DNA of 64,000 nucleotides from Arcicella gelida (GCF_034931025.1 NZ_JAYGIL010000030.1:12176-76175), one strand, 5' to 3'; positions 16,089-26,791 are shown, counted from the first letter of the stretch. Made by a program: numbers and translations. The notes: generated from the letters alone by a model not told the origin.

Positions 16089-16137
16089 TCAACATTTAGT
16101 TTTCAAAACTTAATGTTCTGATTTATAAATTATTACA

Positions 16138-16187
16138 AAAATGTATCGCTTACAAACCTTTATAAATAAGGATAAGCGATACATTTT
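16138..16187 (+). terminator. Terminator after gatA
   Basis: AAAATGTATCGCTTA (16138-16152) pairs perfectly with TAAGCGATACATTTT (16173-16187) and is followed by more T residues. The loop is 20 bases. Confidence 0.8.
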
Positions 16188-16333
16188 TTTTGAATAATCT
16201 TGGGCAAAATATAGATTGTGTCGATGATATAAATATTTATTTTATAAAAAAGGATTTTCCTCCTTTCTTATAATAAGACAATACATTCTTTCATAAACAC
16301 AATAAATCATTCGTTTTTTTAGTTAAAAATATT

Positions 16334-16341
16334 TAGCTTTG
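16334..16341 (+). promoter_or_regulatory. -7 box upstream of the transglycosylase gene
   Basis: TAGCTTTG matches TAnnTTTG exactly, 55 bases before ATG 16396. A T-rich stretch replaces a clear -33 TTG. Confidence 0.45.
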
Positions 16342-16395
16342 TAATTGTATTTTTTTGTGTTAACCCTTTTTCAAAGATAGACTAATCCTTACCGT

Positions 16396-17937
16396 ATGAT
16401 ACTCGCCACTTTTAGAACATTCTGTATTGGTTGTTTACTTTCAGTAAGCACATTTACAAATGCCCAAATAACAGCAGGTTCGGAACAGCAAACTGCTACC
16501 ACTGATACCGCTACGGTAACTATTCAACAAGTCATTACGCCAGAACCTACTTGGCTAATTGATCCAAAAACGGTTGAACCACGTCTAGGAGCTTTACAAA
16601 AAGAAATTCCTCTTACTTATAATACTGTCACTCATCAATTTGTAGAATATTTTGCTTATCGCAAACCTTCGTTTACCAAAACGATGCTTGAACGGAAAGG
16701 TGTGTTTTTCCCTCTTTATGAAAAATATTTAAAAAAATACGGTCTTCCAGATGAATTAAAATATTTATCATTAATCGAATCAGGATTAAATCCAAAAGTA
16801 ATTTCAAGAGCTGGTGCTGGTGGACTTTGGCAATTTATGCCTAAAACCGCCAAATTAGACTTCGGTCTGAAAATGGATGAATACGTAGATGAACGTTTTG
16901 ACCCAGAAAAAGCAACTGAAGCAGCTTGTAAATACATGCGTCAATTATATAATATTTTTGGTGATTGGCATTTAGTATTAGCTGCTTATAATACTGGTCC
17001 GGGTAACGTGCGTAGAGCAATTCGTAAATGTAATGGCGGACAAACCTTTTGGTCTATCTACAATTGTTTGCCTCGTGAAACCAGAGCTTATGTGCCTCAA
17101 TATATCGGGATTCTTTATATGATGCACCATGCTGATTCGCATGATATTTATGCTGAAAATATTGAAACAGCAATTCCTCATGATACAATCGTTTTAAATA
17201 CCTACATTGATTTAGATAAATTTGCGACCTTGAGTAACATTAATTTAGAAGAAATTCAAAAATTAAATCCACAAATTTTAACGCACATTTTACCTGCTCG
17301 TACTCGTAATTTTCAATTAAAATTGCCAAAAAGTGAAATGGCTTTTTTCAGAGAAAACCGCCAGTCAATTCTTGATTCTGCTACCAAAATCCCTTCGACT
17401 TTGATTGAGAAAGTAATGCAGACGCCGGGTGTCGTTTTAGCAAGTAACAAAAACGAGGATACAACCAATACTTTCCAACAAACTTTAGCTTCAATTCCTA
17501 ACGAAACCAGAACAGTTTTCACAAGGGAAATTGTGGAAGATGATATGGAAGACGTTGTAATTAATAAAAAACCAAAGAAAACAACTTATATCGTTAAGAA
17601 AAAAGATAATTTACATCAAATCGCCGAGCATTTTGATGTTGATGTGTACGACATCAAACACTGGAATCATCTTGCCAATACAACAATCCAACCAGGTCAA
17701 AAGCTAGTTATTTTCAAAGAATCTGCGGTTTCGACAACTGTAAAGTATGCTCGCTCAAACCAGAAAGAAAAAGAAAATGCAAGCAAAGGCAAAGTACGTT
17801 TTCATAATGTTCAAGATGGCGATACGCTTTGGAACATCTCACAACGTTATGGTGGAATTTCAATCGATAAATTGAAAAAACTAAATGGAATTAAAAACAA
17901 TGTTGTAAAAGCAGGGATGAAACTCAGAGTTTCTTAA
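16396..17937 (+). CDS. MltD-like lytic transglycosylase with LysM repeats
   Basis: A 513-residue envelope enzyme that cleaves peptidoglycan glycan strands. It has a signal peptide (about 1-24, ending TNAQ) and an SLT domain around 110-230, with the catalytic Glu in SLIESGLNPK and the conserved AGAGGLWQFMP and AAYNTGPGNVRRA segments. Two LysM domains lie near 395-440 (TYIVKKKDNLHQIAEHF) and 468-512 (VQDGDTLWNISQRYGG); the linker between SLT and LysM is about 160 residues. This is the standard MltD architecture. It is flanked by terminators and is monocistronic. Confidence 0.92.
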   Translation: MILATFRTFCIGCLLSVSTFTNAQITAGSEQQTATTDTATVTIQQVITPEPTWLIDPKTVEPRLGALQKEIPLTYNTVTHQFVEYFAYRKPSFTKTMLERKGVFFPLYEKYLKKYGLPDELKYLSLIESGLNPKVISRAGAGGLWQFMPKTAKLDFGLKMDEYVDERFDPEKATEAACKYMRQLYNIFGDWHLVLAAYNTGPGNVRRAIRKCNGGQTFWSIYNCLPRETRAYVPQYIGILYMMHHADSHDIYAENIETAIPHDTIVLNTYIDLDKFATLSNINLEEIQKLNPQILTHILPARTRNFQLKLPKSEMAFFRENRQSILDSATKIPSTLIEKVMQTPGVVLASNKNEDTTNTFQQTLASIPNETRTVFTREIVEDDMEDVVINKKPKKTTYIVKKKDNLHQIAEHFDVDVYDIKHWNHLANTTIQPGQKLVIFKESAVSTTVKYARSNQKEKENASKGKVRFHNVQDGDTLWNISQRYGGISIDKLKKLNGIKNNVVKAGMKLRVS

Positions 17938-17959
17938 TAATTCAAGACAGAAGACATTT

Positions 17960-17995
17960 AAAAGTCCGCATGACATTTGAGTTATGCGGACTTTT
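17960..17995 (+). terminator. Terminator after the transglycosylase gene
   Basis: AAAAGTCCGCAT (17960-17971) pairs with ATGCGGACTTTT (17984-17995), perfect 12-bp stem, loop of 12, T-run built into the right arm. Confidence 0.85.
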
Positions 17996-18091
17996 GCGTA
18001 TTTTTGAAGCTATCAATTCTATTCATAAAGGTAATTGAAGCACAACAAAATTGATTGTTGTAGCTCTTTTTCCAATAATTCAACACATTAA

Positions 18092-18685
18092 ATGATCGCC
18101 TACATTGACGGTAAATTAACTTATAAAGACCCTGCTTACGTTATTATTGATGTAAATGGTGTTGGTTATGAAATTAAAATTTCACTACAAACTTACGCTG
18201 CTTTACAAGACGGAACCGAGCGTTGTAAACTTTTTACCTACTTAAATATTCGTGAGGATGCTCATATTTTGTATGGTTTCAAAGAGCAAGAAGAAAAATT
18301 ACTTTTCTTAGATTTAGTAAGTGTTTCTGGAATTGGTCCGAATACAGCTTTGGTAATGCTTTCTTCGATGTCTTCAGCAGAAATTCGTCATGCTTTGATG
18401 AATGAAGATGTAAAAACTATACAGAGTATCAAAGGTATTGGTGCAAAAACAGCACAAAGAGCCATTATCGAATTGAAAGATAAGCTTAGAAAAGAGCAAA
18501 TGTTAGGTACTTCTTCGCCTTCAATTTTCCCAACACAAAACAACAAAGTAAGAAACGAAGCATTAGCTGCCTTGGTTACTTTAGGTATTCCTAAAAATGT
18601 GGCAGAGAAAAGTATCGATGCGATTTTGAAGAAAGAAGGAACTGAAATTACCGTAGAACAATTAATTAAAATGGCTTTACGATAA
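18092..18685 (+). CDS. ruvA: Holliday junction helicase subunit RuvA
   Basis: RuvA, 197 residues, binds Holliday junctions and loads the RuvB motor. Domain I (1-65) has the OB-fold start MIAYIDGKLTYKDPAYVIIDVNG. Domain II carries two helix-hairpin-helix motifs (LVSVSGIGPNTALVMLSS near 75 and IQSIKGIGAKTAQRAIIELK near 110). Domain III (about 150-197) is the RuvB-binding region. ruvA directly before sprA is a familiar arrangement in Bacteroidota. Confidence 0.97.
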   Translation: MIAYIDGKLTYKDPAYVIIDVNGVGYEIKISLQTYAALQDGTERCKLFTYLNIREDAHILYGFKEQEEKLLFLDLVSVSGIGPNTALVMLSSMSSAEIRHALMNEDVKTIQSIKGIGAKTAQRAIIELKDKLRKEQMLGTSSPSIFPTQNNKVRNEALAALVTLGIPKNVAEKSIDAILKKEGTEITVEQLIKMALR

Positions 18686-18762
18686 CTTTAAGCATGTGTG
18701 CAAACACTTAATACTTCAAAAAATAATATTATTTAAAAATATTGAGTGGCTATTTCTCGTTT

Positions 18763-18896
18763 GAAGTTCAGCAAGAAGCTTTTATTCCTCTAACATAAAT
18801 ACCCTTGCTGTACTTCTCTATTAAAATTTAATGTTGTTTTAAGAAAAATTTAAACAAATAACATTCCGTTTACTCATTAACAAATTTTTCTTAAAA
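18763..18896 (+). promoter_or_regulatory. Structured leader upstream of sprA
   Basis: Two long inverted repeats lie in the 263-base ruvA-sprA gap. GAAGTTCAGCAAG (18763-18775) pairs with CTTGCTGTACTTC (18804-18816) with one mismatch. TTTTAAGAAAAATTT (18837-18851) pairs perfectly with AAATTTTTCTTAAAA (18882-18896). Neither has the compact loop of a plain terminator. They could act as an attenuator or mRNA-stability leader for the very long sprA message. Confidence 0.4.
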
Positions 18897-18948
18897 AATA
18901 CCACATCAATTAAAATACTTAGGTATTTGAACATCAAGCTACTTAACT

Positions 18949-21900
18949 GTGCAACGAAAAAAGTTTTACTTACTTTCTGGAGGGTTAATATTGTCTGTTT
19001 TTGCTTCTCTTGCATGGGTTTCACCGATGCGAGGCACCGCTTATCAGCTGACTAATAAAAACGCAAGAGCTATATTTTCTTCTTACTTAGCGGATACGCT
19101 AAAAAAATCGGGGAGGCGTCCTCGTTATAAATTAAAAGACCGTTACGCTAACCGTTTCACGAATAGAACGGCAACTTCTCCTTTTAGCCCTAAAGATTCT
19201 AAAGCGTTAAATACTGAATTCAGATTAGATTCTTCTGGAAAAATTTCTGTTTATGAAAAAATCAGGGGTCTTTCAGACAATACGCAATATCGACCAGCCG
19301 AACAAATTAGCATTAAAGATTATTCTACACTTCAAGAAAATCGTTTTATGCGAGATTACTGGCGGAAATATGCTGCCGCACAAGATGGTAAAGACGATAC
19401 TAAAGGACGAGGCTTATTACCAAAAATAGAACTCCCTCCTGCTATCGACCGTATTTTCGGAGGTGCTCAAGTTGATTTTAAGCCGAATGGAAATATTTTA
19501 CTTGACATCGGTTATATCGGGCAATTCATTGATAATCCAGCAATTCCAGTTCAACAACGATATATTGGGAATCTTAATTTTACAGAACAAGCTCAGATAA
19601 ATTTTCAAGGAAAAATTGGCGATAAATTAAACATCAATACCAATTTCGATACTAAAGCAAGTTTCAATTTTCAGAATCAACTTAAATTAAACTGGAGAAC
19701 TAACGAAGAAGACATTTTACAAAATATAGAAGTTGGAAATACTTCTTGGCAATTAAACAGTCAGCTTATTCCAGGTGTTCAAAATCTTTTTGGTTTAAAA
19801 ACCTTGATGCGTTTTGGGAATTTGGATGTAACAACCGTTTTGGCTCAACAACGTTCGAAACAAGATTGTATCACCCTCAGAGGCGGAAGTCAAGGTAAAA
19901 ACTTTGAAATCAAAGCCAGCGCTTATGATGAAAATAGACATTTTTTCCTTTCTACTTTTTTCAGAAACAATTACGAACGTTCTTTAAAAAACCTTCCAAT
20001 TATTACTTCGGGTATTACCATTACTCGTGTAGAAGTATATGTTACCAACAGAACACAAAGCCCTGAAACACTGAGAAATTTAGTGGCTTTTTCTGATTTG
20101 GGCGAAGCCAATCCTTACAATAAAACCAGTAAAAACATTCGGCCTTTTAATGGAAGTACGCAAACGCCAGTTGATAATGCTAACAACGGTTTGTATGCTG
20201 CCACCAGAGCCGATGCAGAAGTAAGAAAAGCCGACCAAGCCACTTTTAGATTGCAAAACGAATTTGGTTTATCGAAAGGAACTGACTTCGATTTACTTCG
20301 TGGAGCAAAACGTTTGTCGGACAGAGAGTATAAATTCAGTCCAGAATTAGGTTATATTTCATTAATTACGCCATTGCGTAATGATGAAGTATTGGCGGTT
20401 TCTTATGAATATACTTTAAATGGGCAAAGACACCAAGTTGGAGAATTGACAGAAGATTATCAAGACCAAGCTGACGATAAAGTATTGATTTTGAAAATGC
20501 TAAAATCATCAACTGTTCGTAACAATTTGGAACATCCAATGTGGGATTTGATGATGAAAAACGTGTATTCACTTAATACACAACAATTATCAAAACAAGC
20601 TTTTCAATTAAGAGTAGTTTATAAAGACGACCAAACAGGTGTTGACAATCCGAATTTACAAGAAGGTAGAAAATTAAAAGACATTCCCTTAATTAGAGTA
20701 TTAGGGCTTGATAAACTCAACCAAAATGGCGATGCCCAAGTTGATGGAAATTTTGATTTTGTAGAAGGAGTAACCATTGATAGTAAAAATGCCAAAGTGA
20801 TTTTTCCAGTGTTAGAGCCTTTCGGTTCAACCTTGCAAAAACAATTTGATGTTGATGAAGTACAATTAGTTGATAAATATGTTTTTGACAAACTTTACAG
20901 AAGTACTCAAACGGATGCTGCACAGTTAACCAGTAAAGATAAATTTTTCTTGAAAGGAAGTTATCAATCTGCTGGCGGAGGTGATGTTTCTTTACCGATT
21001 GGTGTCGATGCAAAATCGGTACAAGTATCTGCGGGAGGAGTACCTTTAGCTGCTGGAACAGATTATATTGTTGAGCCACAATCTGGAAGAGTTAGAATTC
21101 TAAACGTTGGTGTTTCAAATTCTGGACGTGAAATTAAAATTTGTTACGAAAAACCTGATTTGTTCAATAATCAAATCAGAACACTTCTAGGAACACATTT
21201 GGATTATACCGTTGGGCAAAACTTCCATTTAGGTGCTACAATCCAACACATGAAGGAAAGTCCGCCGAACTTTTTAACAAGAGTACAAATCGGAAATGAG
21301 CCTGTAAACAATACCATTTTCGGTTTTGATGCAGCCATTCAACGTCCTTCAAAATTCTTGACAAAATTAGTTGATGCTTTACCTTTAATTTCTACCAAAG
21401 AAACTTCTGGCATTGATTTTCAAGGAGAGTTTGCTCAATTGATTCCTTCTGTTAACAACGATGTACAAGGAAATGCTTTTATTGATGATTTTGAAGTAGC
21501 CAGAAATGTGTTCAGTTTAAGTAACCAAGCAACCGCTTGGAAACCAGGAGCAACTCCTTTGATGTTCCCACAGGGTTCCCCCAATAGTTTGGAGAGTGGT
21601 TTCAAAAGAGCTAAAATCTCAGCTTACATTGCTGATTTTAGTTTGTATGGAAACAATGGTTCAAACATTAATGTGCCTGGGCTAAATGCAGAAGAGTCTG
21701 GTAAATATGCTTATGAAAGAGCCGTTTCAATCACAAGTTTATTTCCAAATCGTCAGTTAGCCAATAACATTACGGGTATTCCTTTAGGCGTATTGGATGT
21801 AGCCTATTTCCCTTCTGAAAGAGGTATTTATAATTTCTCGACTAGTCTGACCAATAGAGGTTTTTTGAATAATCCAACTCAAAATTTTGGGGCAATTACT

Positions 21901-24900
21901 CGTGCTATTACTTCTGACACAGATTTTGACAATGCCAATATCGAAACGCTTGAATTCTGGATGATGAATCCATTAGTAGATGGAGAAACAGGTGTTGTAA
22001 GAGCTAGTGGAGATTTAGAACTTGACCGTCAGAATAGCCAAAGACGTAACCAAACTGGTGGAAAATTGATTTTCAACTTAGGTGATATTTCAGAAGATGT
22101 GATTCCTGATGGTTTCTCAAACTTTGAAAATGGTATTCCAGCAGGTGAAAAAATCGTAACAGGTACTTCTGCAAACGTTGAAAGAACTACTTGGGGTTTA
22201 GCACCCAAACAGCAATTCGTAACGAACGCATTTTCAAACAATAGCGATAGAAGTTTACAAGATATTGGCTTGGATGGTTTGCCAAACAGAGCCTCTGCAT
22301 CGACTGATGAATTTGATGAACAACGTTTTTTTAGTACTTATCTAAACGAAGTTCGTACAAAAGTAACTGACCAAACTGCTTTATTGGAATTCGAAACTGA
22401 CCCTGCTGGTGATGACTTTGTTCATTACTTGAACGAAAAATATAACAATACTTCAAGTGTAATTTTACGTTATAAAAATTACTTGGGGCTTGAAAACAAC
22501 TCTCCTACTACATCTGCTACAGCCAATACAAATTCTGGTTATACAGAATCGAGTAATCAGCAGCCCGACCGTGAGGATTTGAACAATGATAATACTGTAA
22601 ACGACAACCAAGCATATTACCAATATGAACTTGATATTAAGCAAGAAAAAATGGTAGTTGGGCAAAATTACATCGTTGATAAAATCACTGAAAATGGCGT
22701 AGATTGGTTTTTATTCAGAATTCCAATTAAAGATTATACTTCAAAAGTGGGAAATGTAAATGGCTTTAAATCAATGAGATTTATCCGTACTTTCCTAACA
22801 GGTTGGGAACAACCCGTTGTTTTCCGTTTTGCCGCTTTCCAGCTTTCTGGTTTCCAATATCGTAAATATACTGGCGAACTTACACCAAGAGGCTTACAGG
22901 ATGTTCCAGAACCTTATGATGCTAACTTTAGAATTACAACAGTAAATATTGAAGAAAATGGACCAGCGAATAAAGGTGCAAATACTGTTCCTTATGCTGT
23001 GCCACCTGGCTTTGTTCGTGACAGAGATATTACGACAATTAGCAATTCACAATTGAACGAACAGTCTTTAAGTTTATGCGTGGATGGTTTAAGAGATGGC
23101 GATTCAAGAGCGGGTTTTAAAAATACTTTATTTGATTTTATCAATTACAAAAACCTAAGAATGTTTGTCCACATGAACAGCCCAAATAATGATGTGGAAG
23201 ATAAAGTATCTGCCTTCATCAGAATTGGGACTGATTTAACAGACAATTATTACGAAATTGAAACAAAAGGCTTAAAACAAACTCGTTATGCAAGTTCGGT
23301 TACTTCTGAAGAAGTTTGGCGAGAAGAAAACGAAATTGATATTCCATTCGCTATTATTAAAAGTGTAAAAACTGAAAGAGACCGATTGGGAATCAGTTTG
23401 AATAGTCCATATCGTAAAGAAGTAATCGGCAATAATGGACATACTTATTTTGTGACGGTTGTAGGTCGCCCAGACCAAAGTGCTATTCTTACCACAATGA
23501 TTGGTGTACGAAATCCAAAATCGGCAGATGAACAAGCAAAAACATTTTGTATTTGGGTAGATGAATTAAGAGCGTCTGGTTTCGACCAAACTTCTGGACA
23601 AGCTGCTATTGGAAAATTAGGGTTAAAATTGGCAGATTTTGCTAATGTAACCATGAATGGTTCATTCAAAAATTATGGTTTTGGCGGAGTACAATCTAAA
23701 ATTTCAGAACGTGCCAGAGAAACAACGGTTGAATACGGAATCGCAGCGAATATCAATGTTGATAAACTTTTGCCTGAAAAGTGGGGTTTGAAAATTCCTT
23801 TGTATGTGAGTTATGATAGAAGAAATGTAAGTCCAACTTTCAATCCACTCGACCCAGATATTTTATTGGATAGTACACTCGCCACCATTACTGACCCAGT
23901 AGAACGTGAAAGATACAAAAGAATGGTGCAAGACAATTCTGAACGAAAAGGCTTAAATCTAACCAATATCAGGAAAGTAAAGACAAATCCTACGGCGAAA
24001 TCTCATGCTTGGGATGTTGAAAACCTGACTTTTACTTATGCTTTTGCAGAATTAAAAAGAAGTAATACGACAATTGATGAGTATAGACAAACCTCACATC
24101 GTGGTGGACTTACTTATACTTTTACAGGCAATCCAAAGTCGATTGAACCGTTCAAAGGTATGAAAAGTAATCATCCTTTATTGCGTTGGGTGAAAGATTT
24201 CAACTTATCTCCTTTGCCAAATTCTATTACTTTCAGAGCGGATATGGACAGAAGTTTTGTAAAAACACAATTACGAAATGCTGAAGTAACACAAGCTGGA
24301 AGCAGTGGAATTCCCACTCTTACGACGGATGGCGTTGCCCCACTTTTTGAAAAGTATTGGTTATTTAATCGCTACTATAATTTAGGTTGGAATTTAACTA
24401 AAAATGTAACAGTCAATTATAATGCAACGGCAAATGCCATCATTGATGAGCCTTATGGCGGTTTGGAAACACAGAAAGATAGAGATTCAGTTGCGGCTAA
24501 TTTAAGACGATTCGGTAGAACAAAAAACTATGACCAACAGATGAATACTGTTTGGCGTTTACCTCTGAATAAATCACCGTTGACAGATTGGATGACTGCT
24601 GATTATAACCATAAATTCGGTTATACTTATGCTGCCAATTCTTACAATATTGTTGACTCTTTGGGTACTCCTTTCGGGAATATCATTAAAAATACTCGGA
24701 ACAGAGGTATCACAGGAAAAATAGATTTAGTGGCTTTGTACAACAGAGTACGTGCTTTGAGAATTGCTAATCAACCACGAGTTGAACGAAAAAATATTGC
24801 TAGAAGCCCAGGCGATGACGAAGATATAGTAAAACCACAAGCGAATATTCTGAAAAGTATTACTCGTTTATTAATGACGATTCGTGGCATTAATATTAAT

Positions 24901-26211
24901 TATAACATCGACGAGTCAACTACTTTGGCTGGATTTATGCCGAATCCAGGATTATTAGGAATGAACAATCAAAGTTCTGCTCCTGGTCTTGGTTTTATTA
25001 CGGGTAGCCAAGATGGAGACATCCGTTTCAGAGCGGCAGAAAATGGCTGGCTTACCAAAAGTACCGTTCAAAATGTCCCTTTTTTACAAACAAGAACACA
25101 AAATTTGACATACAGAAGTGCTTTAGAACCTTTCAGAGATTTTAAAATTCAGTTGGAAGGAAAATGGAGTAGGTCAGATAATTATCAAGAATTTTTCAGA
25201 CCAGCAACTGTTGGTGGAGAATTCCAAAGCCAAAGTCCTGTTCGTTCAGGAAATTATAGCATGTCATTTTTATCATTCTTGACAACATTTGATAGTAATT
25301 CTCCTGATAATAATTCCGTTATTTTTAATCGTTTCAGAAGTAACCGACAAATTATTTTAGACCGTTTAAATGCACAAAAAGCAGGTTCAGGCGAATATAA
25401 TATCAATTCTCAAGATGTATTGATTCCAGCATTTTTTGCGGCATACAGTGGCGTTTCACCCAACAAAGTGAGCTTCTCCCCTTTTGTAAATTTACCACTT
25501 CCAAACTGGCGAGTTGATTATAACGGTTTAGCAAATATTGGTTGGTTTAAAAGAACGTTCTCTAACATTTCTATCAGTCATGCTTATACTTCAACTTATA
25601 GTGTTGGAAATTTTGTGTCGTCTTTAGAATATACAGACCCTTTCCAATTGAATTTGAATAATTTAATGTATCCACTTTCATCGAAAGTAAATTCAGATGG
25701 CACTTTAATTCCTGTTTTTGTAATGAGTACCATAAAATTTGAAGAACGTTTTGCACCATTCATTGGTTTTAATGCGATTACAAAAAGTAAAATTTCATTA
25801 AAAATAGAATACAATCAAGATAGAAATGTTGGGTTAAACTTGGCAAATTCACAAGTAAATGAACTTTCTAATAAAGATTTAACGGTTGGAATGGGCTTTA
25901 CCAGAGCAAATATGCTAGTGCCTTTCAGAGTAAATGGACGAAGAGTAAGATTACCAAACGATTTGAAATTTAGTGCCAATTTAACAATCCGTGATACAAG
26001 AACTATTCAAAGAAAACTAGATGCTGAAACGGTAGTTACTCAAGGATTTATGAATTTCCAGTTCCGTCCACAAGCAAGTTATAATGTCAATAAAAGGCTG
26101 AGTGTGAATGTTTACTTTGATAAAATGTTCAATAATCCGTTTGTTTCAAACTCTTATTATCGTTCAACCATTGCGGCAGGTTTCCAAGTAAGATTCAGTT
26201 TATCAGAATAA
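18949..26211 (+). CDS. sprA: SprA, type IX secretion translocon / gliding protein
   Basis: The giant outer-membrane barrel of the type IX secretion system (Sov in Porphyromonas), through which T9SS cargo crosses the outer membrane. It has 2,420 residues, full length for the family. The start is GTG at 18949: an in-frame TGA lies 24 bases upstream and no ATG occurs before a plausible signal peptide (KKFYLLSGGLILSVFASLAW). The N-terminus has the conserved PPAIDRIFGG region near 163 and LDIGYIGQF near 180; the C-terminus ends in a beta-strand, STIAAGFQVRFSLSE. Flanked by ruvA and gcvH, the expected neighbours. porX and gldF, also linked to T9SS or gliding, lie within 16 kb. Confidence 0.96.
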   Translation: MQRKKFYLLSGGLILSVFASLAWVSPMRGTAYQLTNKNARAIFSSYLADTLKKSGRRPRYKLKDRYANRFTNRTATSPFSPKDSKALNTEFRLDSSGKISVYEKIRGLSDNTQYRPAEQISIKDYSTLQENRFMRDYWRKYAAAQDGKDDTKGRGLLPKIELPPAIDRIFGGAQVDFKPNGNILLDIGYIGQFIDNPAIPVQQRYIGNLNFTEQAQINFQGKIGDKLNINTNFDTKASFNFQNQLKLNWRTNEEDILQNIEVGNTSWQLNSQLIPGVQNLFGLKTLMRFGNLDVTTVLAQQRSKQDCITLRGGSQGKNFEIKASAYDENRHFFLSTFFRNNYERSLKNLPIITSGITITRVEVYVTNRTQSPETLRNLVAFSDLGEANPYNKTSKNIRPFNGSTQTPVDNANNGLYAATRADAEVRKADQATFRLQNEFGLSKGTDFDLLRGAKRLSDREYKFSPELGYISLITPLRNDEVLAVSYEYTLNGQRHQVGELTEDYQDQADDKVLILKMLKSSTVRNNLEHPMWDLMMKNVYSLNTQQLSKQAFQLRVVYKDDQTGVDNPNLQEGRKLKDIPLIRVLGLDKLNQNGDAQVDGNFDFVEGVTIDSKNAKVIFPVLEPFGSTLQKQFDVDEVQLVDKYVFDKLYRSTQTDAAQLTSKDKFFLKGSYQSAGGGDVSLPIGVDAKSVQVSAGGVPLAAGTDYIVEPQSGRVRILNVGVSNSGREIKICYEKPDLFNNQIRTLLGTHLDYTVGQNFHLGATIQHMKESPPNFLTRVQIGNEPVNNTIFGFDAAIQRPSKFLTKLVDALPLISTKETSGIDFQGEFAQLIPSVNNDVQGNAFIDDFEVARNVFSLSNQATAWKPGATPLMFPQGSPNSLESGFKRAKISAYIADFSLYGNNGSNINVPGLNAEESGKYAYERAVSITSLFPNRQLANNITGIPLGVLDVAYFPSERGIYNFSTSLTNRGFLNNPTQNFGAITRAITSDTDFDNANIETLEFWMMNPLVDGETGVVRASGDLELDRQNSQRRNQTGGKLIFNLGDISEDVIPDGFSNFENGIPAGEKIVTGTSANVERTTWGLAPKQQFVTNAFSNNSDRSLQDIGLDGLPNRASASTDEFDEQRFFSTYLNEVRTKVTDQTALLEFETDPAGDDFVHYLNEKYNNTSSVILRYKNYLGLENNSPTTSATANTNSGYTESSNQQPDREDLNNDNTVNDNQAYYQYELDIKQEKMVVGQNYIVDKITENGVDWFLFRIPIKDYTSKVGNVNGFKSMRFIRTFLTGWEQPVVFRFAAFQLSGFQYRKYTGELTPRGLQDVPEPYDANFRITTVNIEENGPANKGANTVPYAVPPGFVRDRDITTISNSQLNEQSLSLCVDGLRDGDSRAGFKNTLFDFINYKNLRMFVHMNSPNNDVEDKVSAFIRIGTDLTDNYYEIETKGLKQTRYASSVTSEEVWREENEIDIPFAIIKSVKTERDRLGISLNSPYRKEVIGNNGHTYFVTVVGRPDQSAILTTMIGVRNPKSADEQAKTFCIWVDELRASGFDQTSGQAAIGKLGLKLADFANVTMNGSFKNYGFGGVQSKISERARETTVEYGIAANINVDKLLPEKWGLKIPLYVSYDRRNVSPTFNPLDPDILLDSTLATITDPVERERYKRMVQDNSERKGLNLTNIRKVKTNPTAKSHAWDVENLTFTYAFAELKRSNTTIDEYRQTSHRGGLTYTFTGNPKSIEPFKGMKSNHPLLRWVKDFNLSPLPNSITFRADMDRSFVKTQLRNAEVTQAGSSGIPTLTTDGVAPLFEKYWLFNRYYNLGWNLTKNVTVNYNATANAIIDEPYGGLETQKDRDSVAANLRRFGRTKNYDQQMNTVWRLPLNKSPLTDWMTADYNHKFGYTYAANSYNIVDSLGTPFGNIIKNTRNRGITGKIDLVALYNRVRALRIANQPRVERKNIARSPGDDEDIVKPQANILKSITRLLMTIRGININYNIDESTTLAGFMPNPGLLGMNNQSSAPGLGFITGSQDGDIRFRAAENGWLTKSTVQNVPFLQTRTQNLTYRSALEPFRDFKIQLEGKWSRSDNYQEFFRPATVGGEFQSQSPVRSGNYSMSFLSFLTTFDSNSPDNNSVIFNRFRSNRQIILDRLNAQKAGSGEYNINSQDVLIPAFFAAYSGVSPNKVSFSPFVNLPLPNWRVDYNGLANIGWFKRTFSNISISHAYTSTYSVGNFVSSLEYTDPFQLNLNNLMYPLSSKVNSDGTLIPVFVMSTIKFEERFAPFIGFNAITKSKISLKIEYNQDRNVGLNLANSQVNELSNKDLTVGMGFTRANMLVPFRVNGRRVRLPNDLKFSANLTIRDTRTIQRKLDAETVVTQGFMNFQFRPQASYNVNKRLSVNVYFDKMFNNPFVSNSYYRSTIAAGFQVRFSLSE

Positions 26212-26304
26212 ATCATCGACAGATTGATTCAGAAGCTTTTTGAACTTTACTAATTTTAATTTAACTTGCGACCCAATTCAAAAATCAACAAAAAACCAAC
26301 AAAG

Positions 26305-26685
26305 ATGAATTTTCCAGCAGAGCTTCGTTATACAAAAGAACACGAATGGGTAAAATTAGAAGGTGATATTGCTATAGTAGGCATCACAGATTTTGCACAA
26401 AGTGAATTAGGTGATATTGTATATGTAGAAATTGAAACAGCAGGACAAGCCTTAGCACAAGACGAAATTTTTGGTTCAGTAGAAGCCGTTAAAACTGTTT
26501 CTGATTTATTTTTACCAATCGCTGGTGAAATTTTAGAAGTAAACGAGGCTTTAGTTAATGCTCCTGAATTAGTAAATTCTGACCCTTTTGGTGAAGGTTG
26601 GATGATTAAAATGAAGGTTGCTGACATCGCTGATGTTGAAGCATTGATGGATGCAGATACTTACAAAGAACACGTTGGACATTAA
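26305..26685 (+). CDS. gcvH: Glycine cleavage system H protein
   Basis: Lipoyl carrier of the glycine cleavage system. The ATG at 26305 gives 126 residues beginning MNFPAELRYTKEHEWV, which fits the family; an upstream TTG at 26266 adds an unlike tail. The lipoyl-lysine is Lys63 in GSVEAVKTVSDL. Downstream of sprA by 93 bases, as in other Bacteroidota, and closed by a terminator. Confidence 0.96.
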   Translation: MNFPAELRYTKEHEWVKLEGDIAIVGITDFAQSELGDIVYVEIETAGQALAQDEIFGSVEAVKTVSDLFLPIAGEILEVNEALVNAPELVNSDPFGEGWMIKMKVADIADVEALMDADTYKEHVGH

Positions 26686-26704
26686 TCCAAAACAGATACT
26701 TTAT

Positions 26705-26732
26705 AAAGCCCTGACAATCAGGGCTTTTTTTT
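26705..26732 (+). terminator. Terminator after gcvH
   Basis: AAAGCCCTGA (26705-26714) pairs with TCAGGGCTTT (26718-26727), a compact 3-base loop, then a T-run to 26732. Textbook intrinsic terminator. Confidence 0.92.
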
Positions 26733-26791
26733 GATACAAAAAGCTCAAGATCAAAACAACCTCTTTTTTCAATCTGTGGTAAAACATAAAT

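Larger units (their letters stand above)
16089..16395. other. Intergenic region gatA to mltD-like gene
   Basis: 307 bases with the gatA terminator (16138-16187) and a -7 box (16334-16341) for the transglycosylase gene. The remainder is AT-rich with nothing else recognised. Confidence 0.5.

Noticed and set aside
26266..26304. Extended start of gcvH
   Set aside because: It needs a TTG start and adds 13 residues unlike other H proteins; ATG 26305 fits the family.
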